34,197 bases of DNA, taken from IMG/VR virus record IMGVR_UViG_3300006334_000008, positions 1-34,197 of that record. One strand, written 5' to 3'. The stretch comes from a virus. Below, in pieces: positions 11,031 to 20,200 of the stretch (positions are counted from its first letter, which is position 1; each line of letters begins with the position of its first letter). Position numbers and translations under genes: made by a program. The notes beneath the pieces are model-generated. The model worked only from the letters and a program-made list of their open reading frames with translations. It had not been told where the DNA came from and ran no database searches.

Positions 11031-11362
11031 ACAGGGAGGATATATTAGCATTTGCTAGTCAGGCCGTTGCTGAACGTGGTCAAAACTACGGCAAGCCGAG
11101 CGAAAACTTTGAGCGCATTGCTGGTTTATGGTCAAGCTACACTGGCTATGAATTTAACATTGAAGACGTAGGCATTATGATGATGCTAGTTAAGATAGCT
11201 AGACTTATGGAAGCACCACATCATACAGATAGCTGGGTAGATATTGCAGGCTATGCTGCTGTTACCGCCGAAGCGATAGCAGATAGTCTAAATAATCAGC
11301 CCCTTCCTGTGGATCAACAAAGCAATGTGTCCAGTTTGTCGGAGACATTGAATGGGGATTAA
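11027..11362 (+). CDS. Conserved phage protein, DUF6378-like
   Basis: A 111-aa protein. RGQNYGKPSENFERIAGLWS, DVGIMMMLVKIARL and HTDSWVDIAGYAA match a small conserved phage family I recall as DUF6378, an all-helical fold with conserved Asp/Glu. The arrangement resembles MazG/dUTPase-like nucleotide hydrolases, but that is unproven. Function unknown. Last rightward gene: the family core ends near residue 85, and the tail overlaps the end of the opposite-strand phosphoesterase gene by 101 bp. Confidence 0.8.
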   Translation: MNREDILAFASQAVAERGQNYGKPSENFERIAGLWSSYTGYEFNIEDVGIMMMLVKIARLMEAPHHTDSWVDIAGYAAVTAEAIADSLNNQPLPVDQQSNVSSLSETLNGD

Positions 11363-12251
11363 TGATTTGAAAAATAGCTTGTCCAAAGTTTTGTTGATCA
11401 AATCCTTTGACCATAGCATAAGTGTCATGGAACTTGTAACCTCGACAACGAGCAAGCCAAGCTGTTGCTTTCTTTTCCACGTTCTCGATTTGCGCCAAGC
11501 CCCAATTATGCCTGTGACCACTAATGTACAAGTCGGCGTGACCCTTGAACTTAGCCATTTTATTTTGGGCATGAAGCGCATTCCATTGGCTGTGTCCAGC
11601 CATGTCGTGCGCCGCATGTATTCTACACTCTCTGCCATTTGGAAACCGAAGACAGATTCTAGCCTCCCAATCTTCACGAATGGTGTGACCAGACGTAATC
11701 CATTTCAGCGGGTCTCCCGCGCCAGACCACATGTCATGGTTGCCGCCAATGAGAATAAGCGGATTCATCTCGTTTATCAGCCACTCAACTAACTTCCACG
11801 CTGTTTTGTGGGATGTGTCCTGTTCGCTGTACAATCGCCCCAGACGCCCAACCCAGTTATTCTGGTAGTCACCTACCGAGCATCCATAGATGTGCGTGTG
11901 TGAGGCTATTATGGACAAATGATGGCGTAATGAATCCCAATCGCAATAATTATCATCAACATGTGGGTCACCCAGCCATAACAATCCAATAGGATCATCT
12001 GACTGCATGTCTACATTATACCATTTTGTTGCGTCTTTATGAGCCTTGCGCTTTTGAAAACGCAGATGAAGATGATTAACTATGTCTTCAACAGGCAAAT
12101 CATCTTCTGGTATTTCTGGTAAGATGTATGATTTTTGTTTTGACTTTTGCAGTTCTCGGTAGAACTTGCTCTTTGACATTCCTAAAGCATCTGCTGCTTT
12201 TTCTATTGTGCCAAATTCTTTGTATGCTTCTTCAATGTTATGTTTGCCCAT
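11262..12251 (-). CDS. Metallophosphoesterase with N-terminal HTH
   Basis: A 329-aa protein. Residues 5-38 (FGTIEKAADALGMSKSKFYR) form a helix-turn-helix. From 85 on is a calcineurin-type phosphoesterase: GDPH (Asp95, His97), VGDYQNN (Asp128), GGNHD (170-173), a middle His near 215, and GHRH (245-248). It would hydrolyse phosphodi/monoesters using two metals, acting on nucleic acid or nucleotides; the substrate is unknown. It is the last leftward gene, after the lysozyme (14-bp overlap), and converges on the early operon. Confidence 0.85.
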   Translation of the reverse strand: MGKHNIEEAYKEFGTIEKAADALGMSKSKFYRELQKSKQKSYILPEIPEDDLPVEDIVNHLHLRFQKRKAHKDATKWYNVDMQSDDPIGLLWLGDPHVDDNYCDWDSLRHHLSIIASHTHIYGCSVGDYQNNWVGRLGRLYSEQDTSHKTAWKLVEWLINEMNPLILIGGNHDMWSGAGDPLKWITSGHTIREDWEARICLRFPNGRECRIHAAHDMAGHSQWNALHAQNKMAKFKGHADLYISGHRHNWGLAQIENVEKKATAWLARCRGYKFHDTYAMVKGFDQQNFGQAIFQIINPHSMSPTNWTHCFVDPQEGADYLDYLLSLRR

Positions 12252-12657
12252 TACATTCTAACATCATGTCACGTAAATGTTTACCACGATGTCCTACCTG
12301 ATTAAACCAAAGTGAGTCTTCCATTTCATGTGCAGCTTTATCCCACATGCGGTCTTCTAATGCAGTTATAAATTTTTTGAATTGAGAAAACCGAGGCCAG
12401 CCCATATTAAATACCATTGATGCAATAACCATTTGCGCTGGCTCTGGCAAATCACGCCACCAATCCATACGCTCATCAAGTTCTGCAAAAACAATTTTAA
12501 TATCATCGTCTAGTATAACTTTGGCAGCTTCTGCTGATATTGGCATCATCATGTTATGACCATAGCCAATAGTCGGTACGCCAACTGTGTCATGATACAT
12601 TTCTAAGCGCAGCCCCTCATGTTGGGCAACGAGTTCTGTAAACTTTGCTATGTTCAT
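12238..12657 (-). CDS. T4-type lysozyme (GH24 endolysin)
   Basis: A 139-aa protein with Glu14, Asp23 and Thr29 in AQHEGLRLEMYHDTVGVPTI followed by GYGH, the same spacing as T4 lysozyme Glu11/Asp20/Thr26. It cleaves peptidoglycan glycan strands. No signal peptide, so release should depend on the adjacent holin candidates. The ATG overlaps the stop of the 114-aa holin-like gene (ATGA). Confidence 0.92.
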   Translation of the reverse strand: MNIAKFTELVAQHEGLRLEMYHDTVGVPTIGYGHNMMMPISAEAAKVILDDDIKIVFAELDERMDWWRDLPEPAQMVIASMVFNMGWPRFSQFKKFITALEDRMWDKAAHEMEDSLWFNQVGHRGKHLRDMMLECNGQT

Positions 12658-12998
12658 TTTTTAAACATCTTTGTCAACTGCTGTACACCAAAAGACGCAG
12701 CAAATACCACGCCGACGGCAGTCTTATAGAAATCTGGCATTGTGTCAAGCGCAGCAAAACCACGCTCAACAATATCTTCATTACCAGTAAAAGCTAATAT
12801 TAATGGAATACTTACAAGAATTGTTAGCCACTCGTCTTTCCACGATGATGATGAATTCTTTGCCTGTTCAAGATTCCATTCTTGTTCACCAGCAGCAACA
12901 CGCTTAGCAACAGCAGTTTTAGCTTTTTGTGTTTCTACTTTAGACTCAACCCACGAACCAGCAATATTGGCTATCGGTGCTATTAATGCTTGCAACAT
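12654..12998 (-). CDS. Holin-like membrane protein (GTA_holin_3TM type)
   Basis: 114 aa from ATG 12998 (MLQALIAPIANIAGSWVESK), one base after the stop of the small holin candidate; an upstream in-frame start at 13067 would overlap that gene. Amphipathic N-terminus, charged helix 17-48, then hydrophobic segments WLTILVSIPLILAFTG (about 57-72) and YKTAVGVVFAASFGV (about 91-105). The DEWLTIL...P.ILAF...GF.ALD..P pattern is that of the holin family known from gene-transfer-agent and phage lysis cassettes. Confidence 0.75.
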   Translation of the reverse strand: MLQALIAPIANIAGSWVESKVETQKAKTAVAKRVAAGEQEWNLEQAKNSSSSWKDEWLTILVSIPLILAFTGNEDIVERGFAALDTMPDFYKTAVGVVFAASFGVQQLTKMFKK

Positions 12999-12999
12999 A

Positions 13000-13149
13000 T
13001 TATTTATCCCAATATAAACGCCAAATTTTCCAACCAACATAAATGATTGACATAACACCAAGCACAAGCGTTACCCACATATTCAAAGTGGGCAACCACA
13101 ATGGCGCAGATATACCACCTGTTGCTATGATGAAATCATCAGGCTTCAT
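13000..13149 (-). CDS. Small one-TM holin candidate, 49 aa
   Basis: Reads MKPDDFIIATGGISAPLWLP, then a single membrane segment (MWVTLVLGVMSIIYVGW) and a short basic tail (KIWRLYWDK). The size and plan resemble T7-type class II holins and the tiny membrane proteins before lysozyme in marine podoviruses. ATGA overlap with the 79-aa gene upstream, and one base separates its stop from the next ATG. Together with the 114-aa protein it may form a holin/antiholin or pinholin pair. Confidence 0.72.
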   Translation of the reverse strand: MKPDDFIIATGGISAPLWLPTLNMWVTLVLGVMSIIYVGWKIWRLYWDK

Positions 13150-13385
13150 TCACCACCCTCTTTTGGTTCTTCAACAGGCTTTGCTGCTGCTGTTCTTGTT
13201 TGCCCAGCAGCTAAAAACGATGGAGTTCCACTGCCTGTTTTTAAATGTGGCGGTGCTATATTGAACACCATGTTATCTAAGTCTTCCTCAGTTATGTCGG
13301 CATTGAGTTCTAAGAACGTCCATGTGCCATCACTAAATTGAATCTTAGCTACATTGTTATTAATCTCTTCTATTGTGTACTGCAT
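13146..13385 (-). CDS. Conserved small tail-region protein, 79 aa
   Basis: MQYTIEEINNNVAKIQFSDG, then a beta-rich core ending APPHLKTGSGTPSFLAAGQT and a Pro/Glu tail. I recognise the SDGTW...APPHLKTG.GTPSFL pattern from unnamed marine phage proteins found between tail fibre and lysis genes; it may be a fibre-associated or chaperone protein. Its start overlaps the fibre stop as TAATG and its stop overlaps the holin ATG. Confidence 0.7.
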   Translation of the reverse strand: MQYTIEEINNNVAKIQFSDGTWTFLELNADITEEDLDNMVFNIAPPHLKTGSGTPSFLAAGQTRTAAAKPVEEPKEGGE

Positions 13386-14404
13386 TATGCTACCGCTCCT
13401 AAAAATGAACCATTTTGTGTAAGTGTGACATTACTGTAACCACGAACAGATGCACCAGCCGCACCGCCTCCTGCACCGTTTGTATAGTTTCCATTTACGC
13501 CACTACCGCCAGCTTGACCGTAACTCGCACCAGCACCGCCAGTACCAGCATTTGTACCGCCTCCAGAGCCAGATGTTGCAGACTGATTGTACCCTTGGCC
13601 TACGCCACCAGTGCCTCCGTTTGAATAATTTGTAGTGTATGTAGTTCTAGACACAGAATACAAATAGAAGGGGTCATCATACGTTTGATAAGGGCCTTTC
13701 GAATAGTAATTACCATCATTACCTGTAAATCCAGTGGTTGTGTTAGCAGAACCATAATAATAGTTATTCCACCAACCAGACGCTTGGTATCCCATAAAAA
13801 GACGGAAAGTATATTTATAACCGTAAGGATAACTATATATAGGGCCTGATGTAGATGAAGTTGTATAGCTGCCCTGACCACCAGTGCCGCCACCGCCACC
13901 ACCAGAACGAATAACACCATTGTTGATCAATGTTACAGCTACAGCAGTTTCAAAAGCATCACCACCAGCCTGACCAGCCGCACCACCTGCACCACTGAGA
14001 GTGCCATTATTCGTTACTGTAATTGCACCTGCGCCACCCGCTGGTATTTCTAGAGCTTCTTCTGACGTGCTTGTTGCGCCTAGCTCTACACCTGCGTTGA
14101 TGACAATCTCTTTTGGATAATTAAGGTCATAGTCATCACCAAAAATAGTTGCTGCACTTTGATTGGTTGCTCCAGATGTAAAGGTAAATCTAAAGCCTTT
14201 AGCTGTACCAAGAAAATTTTGAACACTTATTGGGCCATTTGCTGGAACAGCAGCAGCAAGATTAACACCAGTATTATCATTAGCTTTAGCTCTTACATTA
14301 GAGCCACCACGGTACAAATCTGCAAATGAAATAGCAGAAGAACCACCTACAAACTCAGTTCGTAAGTCAGAAAAACTAATTGCTCCTGATGACGCTATTG
14401 GCAT
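13385..14404 (-). CDS. Glycine-rich tail fibre/adhesin
   Basis: A 339-aa protein. The N-terminus has two ISFSDL/ISFADL repeats (about 9-32) common to marine phage fibre-tip proteins. From about 110 on are Gly-rich stretches (AGGAGAIT, SGAGGAAGQAGG, SGGGGGGTGGQG, NAGTGGAGASYGQAGG) separated by Tyr-rich segments (YSYPYGYKYTF, GWWNNYYYG). This resembles adhesins where polyglycine strands carry variable receptor-binding loops, as in T2-type gp38. Likely role is receptor contact; the Tyr-rich blocks would be the specificity loops. Confidence 0.72.
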   Translation of the reverse strand: MPIASSGAISFSDLRTEFVGGSSAISFADLYRGGSNVRAKANDNTGVNLAAAVPANGPISVQNFLGTAKGFRFTFTSGATNQSAATIFGDDYDLNYPKEIVINAGVELGATSTSEEALEIPAGGAGAITVTNNGTLSGAGGAAGQAGGDAFETAVAVTLINNGVIRSGGGGGGTGGQGSYTTSSTSGPIYSYPYGYKYTFRLFMGYQASGWWNNYYYGSANTTTGFTGNDGNYYSKGPYQTYDDPFYLYSVSRTTYTTNYSNGGTGGVGQGYNQSATSGSGGGTNAGTGGAGASYGQAGGSGVNGNYTNGAGGGAAGASVRGYSNVTLTQNGSFLGAVA

Positions 14405-14619
14405 TATGGTGTTCCGTATGCTGTTATATTGTCTTTTGCTATTACTGCACCAGCAGTTGTAAGCTTGAAAACTTCAGTAGTGTTGTATTTAAACACCATG
14501 TCTGAACCATCTAAGGCCGCTGACCAGTTTGTTGGAAACGCTGCTACGTTATCTAAATTTGTTAGCTTAACATCACCGTTATTATCAATGAGGTCAGCCA
14601 TTTGTCTTGCCTTTGTCAT
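14404..14619 (-). CDS. Small tail appendage protein (TKARxxADL type)
   Basis: 71 aa beginning MTKARQMADLIDNNGDVKL, a start shared by many marine phage fibre-accessory proteins. Beta-rich remainder, no catalytic motif. Located between the main fibre and the Gly-rich adhesin and joined to the latter by TAATG, so it is likely a connector or small fibre subunit. Confidence 0.7.
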   Translation of the reverse strand: MTKARQMADLIDNNGDVKLTNLDNVAAFPTNWSAALDGSDMVFKYNTTEVFKLTTAGAVIAKDNITAYGTP

Positions 14620-14628
14620 TTCTTACTC

Positions 14629-17160
14629 CTATCCAAAGACTACGAATTCAAGTACATCACCAGCAGCCGCACCACTTGCAAGAACTACAGTTGTTCCATT
14701 TGATGCTGTAAAGTCTGAGCCGCCGCCAATCAATTTTATACCATTCATAAACACTTGTATGTAACCAGCAGTGTAAGTTACATTAAATGTTGTTTGATTA
14801 GCTGTAGCTGTGGCATTGCTTTCTGTCATACTCAATGCAAGATTAAGGTCTTCATTGCCACCAGCATTTAAAGTGCTTGCAGTAATACCAGTACCAGCAA
14901 CTAACTTATTACCTAGTACGTCTGCTGTAGTATCATTGCTTGTGATTTTTAATGTTCCACCGCCAGCAGAAGCCGCTGCTTGGGAAGCAGAGGCAGCTGC
15001 TGCAGTAGCTGAATTAGCGGCATTTGTTTCTGAAGTTGCCGCATTTGAAGCTGATGTAGAAGCAGCCGATGCCTGAGATGTTGCGGTCGAGGCAGAACCA
15101 GAGGCGGAAGTCGCTGAGTTACCAGCATTCGTTTCGCTAGTAGCTGCTGCTGTAGCAGAATTACCTGCGTTTGTTTCACTAGTTGCAGCGTTAGTTGCAG
15201 ATGTATTTGCCTGTGTAACTAAATTATTAAGACTTGTTTCTTGTGTTAAGCTTATCTTTGTAAATACCTCAACATAAAGAACATCACCAGCTGCTGCTCC
15301 ACTATTCAGAATAACATTGTTGCCATTTATGTAATAATCGTTAGAAGAACTACTGCCTTCTGCTAAACGAATACCATTTAAAAACACAAGTGTGTTACCA
15401 TTTGCAACAATATTCATTGTGTTGTTGGCATCATCAGTCGTAAACGTTGTTTGATTTGAAGTTGCTGTAAAGATGTGGGTCGTTGTTAGACCCTGCAAAT
15501 AAGCACCAGCAATTTGGAATGTGCCAGATACATAAACTTTTAATTGTGAATTACCTGTGTCATACCACAAATCACCTTCGCTTGGTGAATTAGGAGCATT
15601 TGCACCAGCAGAAAAAATATCATTAAAACTATTTATTGCAGAAATACTTGTGGCTGCTGTAGTGATGCCAGAAACGTTAGATGCAACTGTATTAATGTTT
15701 GTTGCGTTACCAGCAACAGAATTTACACTGGTAATATTTGATGCAACCAAAGCCAAATTAGAATTAACAACACTTATTGTATTGCCCATAGCATTACCAT
15801 GAACTGTACAATAATATCTCAGTGAAGATGGAGCAGCATTATCAACATCTATCTGAACTTTTGCACCAGCTTGACCTGCCACTCCTGTTGTTGTTACGCC
15901 AGTAGTGTAGCTATTCCCAGAACCATCTTTAAAAGCCAGGGGGTGTCCTGAGTTAGTATTGTTTGATAGGTCAAATATATAAGTATTGCCACGATCAAAC
16001 GTTAATGTTGGGTTAGCAACCCCATCAAGGTAAAACACATTTACGCCACCGCTTTGTGCAACTGTAACTGTGTATGTAGTGCTAGCACCAAGAGCATTTG
16101 CAAGGCTTGAGATATCAGAACTTATTGCCGCCAATGTTCCAATATCTGTACTATCACCAGCAACTGTAGTGACATTTGCTGATATACCTGCAACAGTAGT
16201 AACATTTGCAGATATCCCAGCTACTGTTGTTACATTTGCATTTATGCCAGCAACTGTATTTATATTAGATGAGTTTGTATTAACTGCATTAATGTTTGTT
16301 TCATTACTGGCAACAGAAGTTATATTAGAATTATTACCAGCTACAGTATTTATGTTTGTAGCATTTCCAGCCACAGCATTTACATTAGATATATCATTTG
16401 CAACTGTGTTTACATTTGCAATATTTGTAGAAACTGTACCAATATCTGTTGCATCATTAGCAACAGAAGTAACTTGTGATTGAATCCCTGCTACAGTGGT
16501 GACATTACTTGAAATGCCAGCCACAGTAGTAACGTTAGCATTAATTCCAGAAACAGTGGTGACATTAGCCGCAATCCCTGCAACGGTATCAATATCTGTA
16601 GATATAGCGGCAATAGTATTTACATTGCCAGTTTGTGGCCCAGCTTCTGCCGCACCAGTTGTTGAGTTAAAGGCTAAAACTGTACCTTTACGAGAATCAA
16701 CAGCAGGCAAAGTAAGTGTTGCGTCAATATCAAAATCAGTAAGGCGTAATGAACGGCTTATGTCATCTTGTAAGTCAGCTTGAATAGCAATGACTTTATC
16801 AAGCGCAGTGTTTAATGCAGCAACATCGAAAGGCCCAGCAGAAGGGAAGTCAGTAGTTCGTTCAATATCAATGGAACGAGTGATAACAATTTTGATGTCA
16901 GCCCCAGAAGCTGTTGGCACATTTCCAGTAGTGAAGTGAATAAAACCTGTAGTTCCTGAAGTGTGTGCGACTCTTGATGCTGCATTATTATTATCTGCCG
17001 TTACATAATGAGTTGTTAAAGTTTTTAATGTGCCATCTTGATAAACATTCAAATCACCATCATCAAAGAACTCAAACGGCACAGTAAATACTTGCTGCGA
17101 ATTGCCATCCGCAACTGTATATTCAATCCGTGGATCATTATCTGCTAGATTAATAGTCAT
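14629..17160 (-). CDS. Tail fibre with T7-type N-terminus, decapeptide repeats and a cupredoxin-like insert
   Basis: An 843-aa protein. Residues 1-145 resemble the T7 gp17 virion-attachment domain (VFTVPFEFFDDGDLNVYQDG ... ALNTALDKVIAIQADL). Residues 181-350 are 17 tandem decapeptides of the form (N/D/T)TVAGIxANV, and about four more lie at 467-510. Between them, 361-465 is a cupredoxin-like domain with GHP (His406) and C451-x2-H454-x3-M458. Residues 560-635 and 783-843 are two copies of one beta domain (NQTTF...NGI(R/K)L...SGAAAGDVL). Residues 650-735 are Ala/Ser/Thr-rich, with SETNAGNSAT repeats, probably coiled shaft. Trimeric receptor-binding fibre by analogy. Confidence 0.85.
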   Translation of the reverse strand: MTINLADNDPRIEYTVADGNSQQVFTVPFEFFDDGDLNVYQDGTLKTLTTHYVTADNNNAASRVAHTSGTTGFIHFTTGNVPTASGADIKIVITRSIDIERTTDFPSAGPFDVAALNTALDKVIAIQADLQDDISRSLRLTDFDIDATLTLPAVDSRKGTVLAFNSTTGAAEAGPQTGNVNTIAAISTDIDTVAGIAANVTTVSGINANVTTVAGISSNVTTVAGIQSQVTSVANDATDIGTVSTNIANVNTVANDISNVNAVAGNATNINTVAGNNSNITSVASNETNINAVNTNSSNINTVAGINANVTTVAGISANVTTVAGISANVTTVAGDSTDIGTLAAISSDISSLANALGASTTYTVTVAQSGGVNVFYLDGVANPTLTFDRGNTYIFDLSNNTNSGHPLAFKDGSGNSYTTGVTTTGVAGQAGAKVQIDVDNAAPSSLRYYCTVHGNAMGNTISVVNSNLALVASNITSVNSVAGNATNINTVASNVSGITTAATSISAINSFNDIFSAGANAPNSPSEGDLWYDTGNSQLKVYVSGTFQIAGAYLQGLTTTHIFTATSNQTTFTTDDANNTMNIVANGNTLVFLNGIRLAEGSSSSNDYYINGNNVILNSGAAAGDVLYVEVFTKISLTQETSLNNLVTQANTSATNAATSETNAGNSATAAATSETNAGNSATSASGSASTATSQASAASTSASNAATSETNAANSATAAAASASQAAASAGGGTLKITSNDTTADVLGNKLVAGTGITASTLNAGGNEDLNLALSMTESNATATANQTTFNVTYTAGYIQVFMNGIKLIGGGSDFTASNGTTVVLASGAAAGDVLEFVVFG
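16111..16620 (-). repeat. 17 tandem 30-bp units encoding fibre decapeptides
   Basis: The fibre gene here repeats every 30 bases, encoding residues 181-350 of consensus NTVAGIxANV. Neighbouring units such as TTVAGISANV are duplicated exactly at protein level (316-325 region). Tandem units like this expand and contract by recombination, so fibre length may vary between strains. Confidence 0.85.
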
Positions 17161-17201
17161 TCTAGTCCCCTATCATACAAACTATAACTGCTCTACGCAC
17201 A

Positions 17202-20200
17202 TTATCGTCTACCGCCTATCATCAAATCACGCATGTCATCACGAATAAATGGCAACCCTAAGAACGGCGCATTGTAAAACAGCTCTTTGTTTGCGTCTGT
17301 ATATCTGCCAGCAAGATAATCACTAGCTGCTCTATAATAAGACAGACCCAAACCAACAGGCGCACCAAACGGCTCTGTCAAAGAATCCCACACACGGTCT
17401 TCTCTGTTAGGCGAGACATATCGTGGCTCAATAAAAAAGTCTTCTGGTGTATCAGCAAACCCTGCTGCAAGAGACAAACCCATATAGCCAAGGTCAGAAT
17501 AGATACCTGTAATACCTGAGTGGTCAATCAAGCGTGCAATCATGTCAGGTGTTTCATCTTCACTATTCCACCAATATCTATCCTTTACTTCCAATGACAG
17601 ATATGACAAGCCAAGCAACGACACTACACCAGCCAATCTATGTTTGCGCATAGGGTCGCGAACAGCAGTGAGTATCTTGTTGTTTGCACCAAAAGCAAAG
17701 TTCATAAATGTAAATGGCAAAGTCATTGCCTGATTCTCAATACGAACAAACTTTTGCGCTGCTGTTGATGCACGCTCATCAATGGCATACAAATTCGGAA
17801 ACTGTTTGCGCATCATTGCAAAGAACGGATTGTCTTTTAAATAAAGAACCCCATCCATAATCAATGGCTTATCAAAGTTTTGCGCCATAACTACAGCGTT
17901 ATCGGCATGAGCCGCAGTAGCTGTTTGATACTGACGCAAAAAAGCACGTTGTTGTGGTGTTTCTCTAGGCCATTCATCAGTATTCGCTAAAAAGAAGTTA
18001 TCGGCTTCTGCACGCTGTACAGGCATATCGTTTATGTATCTGGCAAGGTCTTCGTCAATGCCGTACCTAAACAGATATTCTTTGTCTTGGCGGTCAATGC
18101 TTTTGTCTAACAACTTCTTTGACAAACGAATAAACTTATCATTAACAAGAACTTGGTCGAGCGCTTTAAAGGTAACTGTAATAGGGCCAAGTGCATTTAA
18201 TGTATAAAACAATCTATTACCAAACTGCATAAATTGCTCTATTGGTGTCATATTATGCTGTTGCAATGAATCATTAAGAACACGCAACTGTGCTTGAGCC
18301 ATTGATACATCAAGCGCAGTATTAGCACCTGCTGCATCAGTTAATATCTTACCTCGCAACACGCCATCAGTAAGCATTGCTTTACCAGCGCGAACAACAT
18401 CAACCATTCCATGTGCAAGAACAATAGTTGCTGGATCAGATAAAGCAGATATTCCAGCACCACCAAGATATGTCCATCCAGCGTATGTTTTTGTTAATCG
18501 CAATGCCTGTTGGTCAAGACGATTTGCATCACGATTTAATAAACCCATAGCCCTGTCATATTCAGAAACAAAATCTTTGCGTAGTTCTGCAACTTTAACT
18601 TCTGATAACCCTTGCGCCCTGCCTAATGCTTCAATATCTTTAAACACTTCATCTGGTGACTTGCCACCAAACGCACGAGAAAACTCTATTTTACGGCCCA
18701 TTTGCATTGCATACGTAAGCAACACTTCTGGTTTTTTAATCATAACATCAGCAACTTCCCATTCATCGAAGTCAGTCTTACGATGTGCAAAATACTTAGA
18801 ACCACCTAACTTGCCGCCAAAGTCCGATTCCAAATCTGCACCATCTTCATCAAGAATACGAGATACGGTTTTTGCCGCATCGTTATTAGCTTGCTCACGA
18901 TGGAAACCTTCATCCATTTTAGGATTGTCTCTCATACGACGTGCAAAATATTTATCTGCAAGCCTTTGTTTAAATGAAGCTAACAATTCTTCATCTTCAT
19001 TTAATGCTGGCTTATCATAGAAAATAGGAAAGCGATAATTCTTACGTGTAGGTAATGCAAAAGCATCATGCATACGACTAGCAAATGTAGTTTGAAAACT
19101 TATCTCACGTTGTAAATCTAATATTTTTCTACGTTGCTTTGGCGTCCCAGCTTTCAAACCACCTTCTAACTCATCAATTTGTTTGAGAAGGTCTGCCATT
19201 TCGTCATCTATTTTTTTGATAGCAGCTAATTGTTTTGCACTATATGAACCATTTTTTCGAACATTAACTTCTATACCTTCAAGAAACTCTGCTTTTTTTG
19301 CATAGGCTTTTGTAAGACGGTCAAATAATTTTGTATTATAATCTTTTATTGAATCTTCTATATCTCGTAAAAGATTCATCTTTGTCTCAATTTTTGCTTC
19401 CGCATCACGAATTGCTTTTGCAATAAATTCATCGTCTTTAATTACACCAAAGTGACGAGCATCAAAGTTGAAGCCATCAAAAAACTCTTTGAACAAAGTA
19501 AATGCCTTCTTTTGCTGGTCAGTAACGCCAGCCATAAGTGCATCAACAGCTTGCGGATTTGGTTGACCAGCTTGCAGATACTTCATTACTGTATCTTCAA
19601 ACCATTCATTGTATGGTCTTTTGCCTAAAGGAACAAAGTCAGCAAGATGTGTGTTAAGTATGCGCGATGCTTTTTCTACACCCTGCTCACCTTTTCTAAA
19701 TGCAGATACTTCTTGTGCATGCAAGTCTTCAAGAGAACGCATCAAACGCATAGCATTACCGACATGACCTTGTATGCCAGCAGCAACAGATTGTCCAAGT
19801 GAGCGTGCCTTTTGCCCTTCAATCGGCACACCCATATTATAATTTAGTAAATAAAAATATCGTTTGATGTCATCGCTAAACTCATCACTTGCCATAATGC
19901 GTTGCCCACGACTACCAAATGGATTACCAAATGATGCAGTATATTCACCACGAGAATTCGCATAAACTAGCTCACCTGTCTCTGGATCAACAGTATGCGC
20001 AACCTCTTCACCACGCATTCTTGCTCTAGCTTTACCAATACCAGAACGGATAGCTGGCAACATATTTACGCCAAAACGTAAGCCACCGCCAAGAAACGCA
20101 CCCATTGCTGTTTCCATAGCAATGTTGCTAACAGATTCGTAAGGGTCATCACCAACAGCAAAAGGCGCACGCCTTGCTTCTGATGCTGTGCCATAGGCTA

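Noticed and set aside
16070-16483. Long plus-strand frames opposite the tail fibre repeats
   Set aside because: Antisense of a 30-bp repeat array; repetitive hydrophobic translation with no start site, a shadow of the real gene.
18577-19020. 147-codon plus-strand frame within the 1150-aa gene
   Set aside because: Antisense shadow of a long helical gene in an uninterrupted leftward operon.
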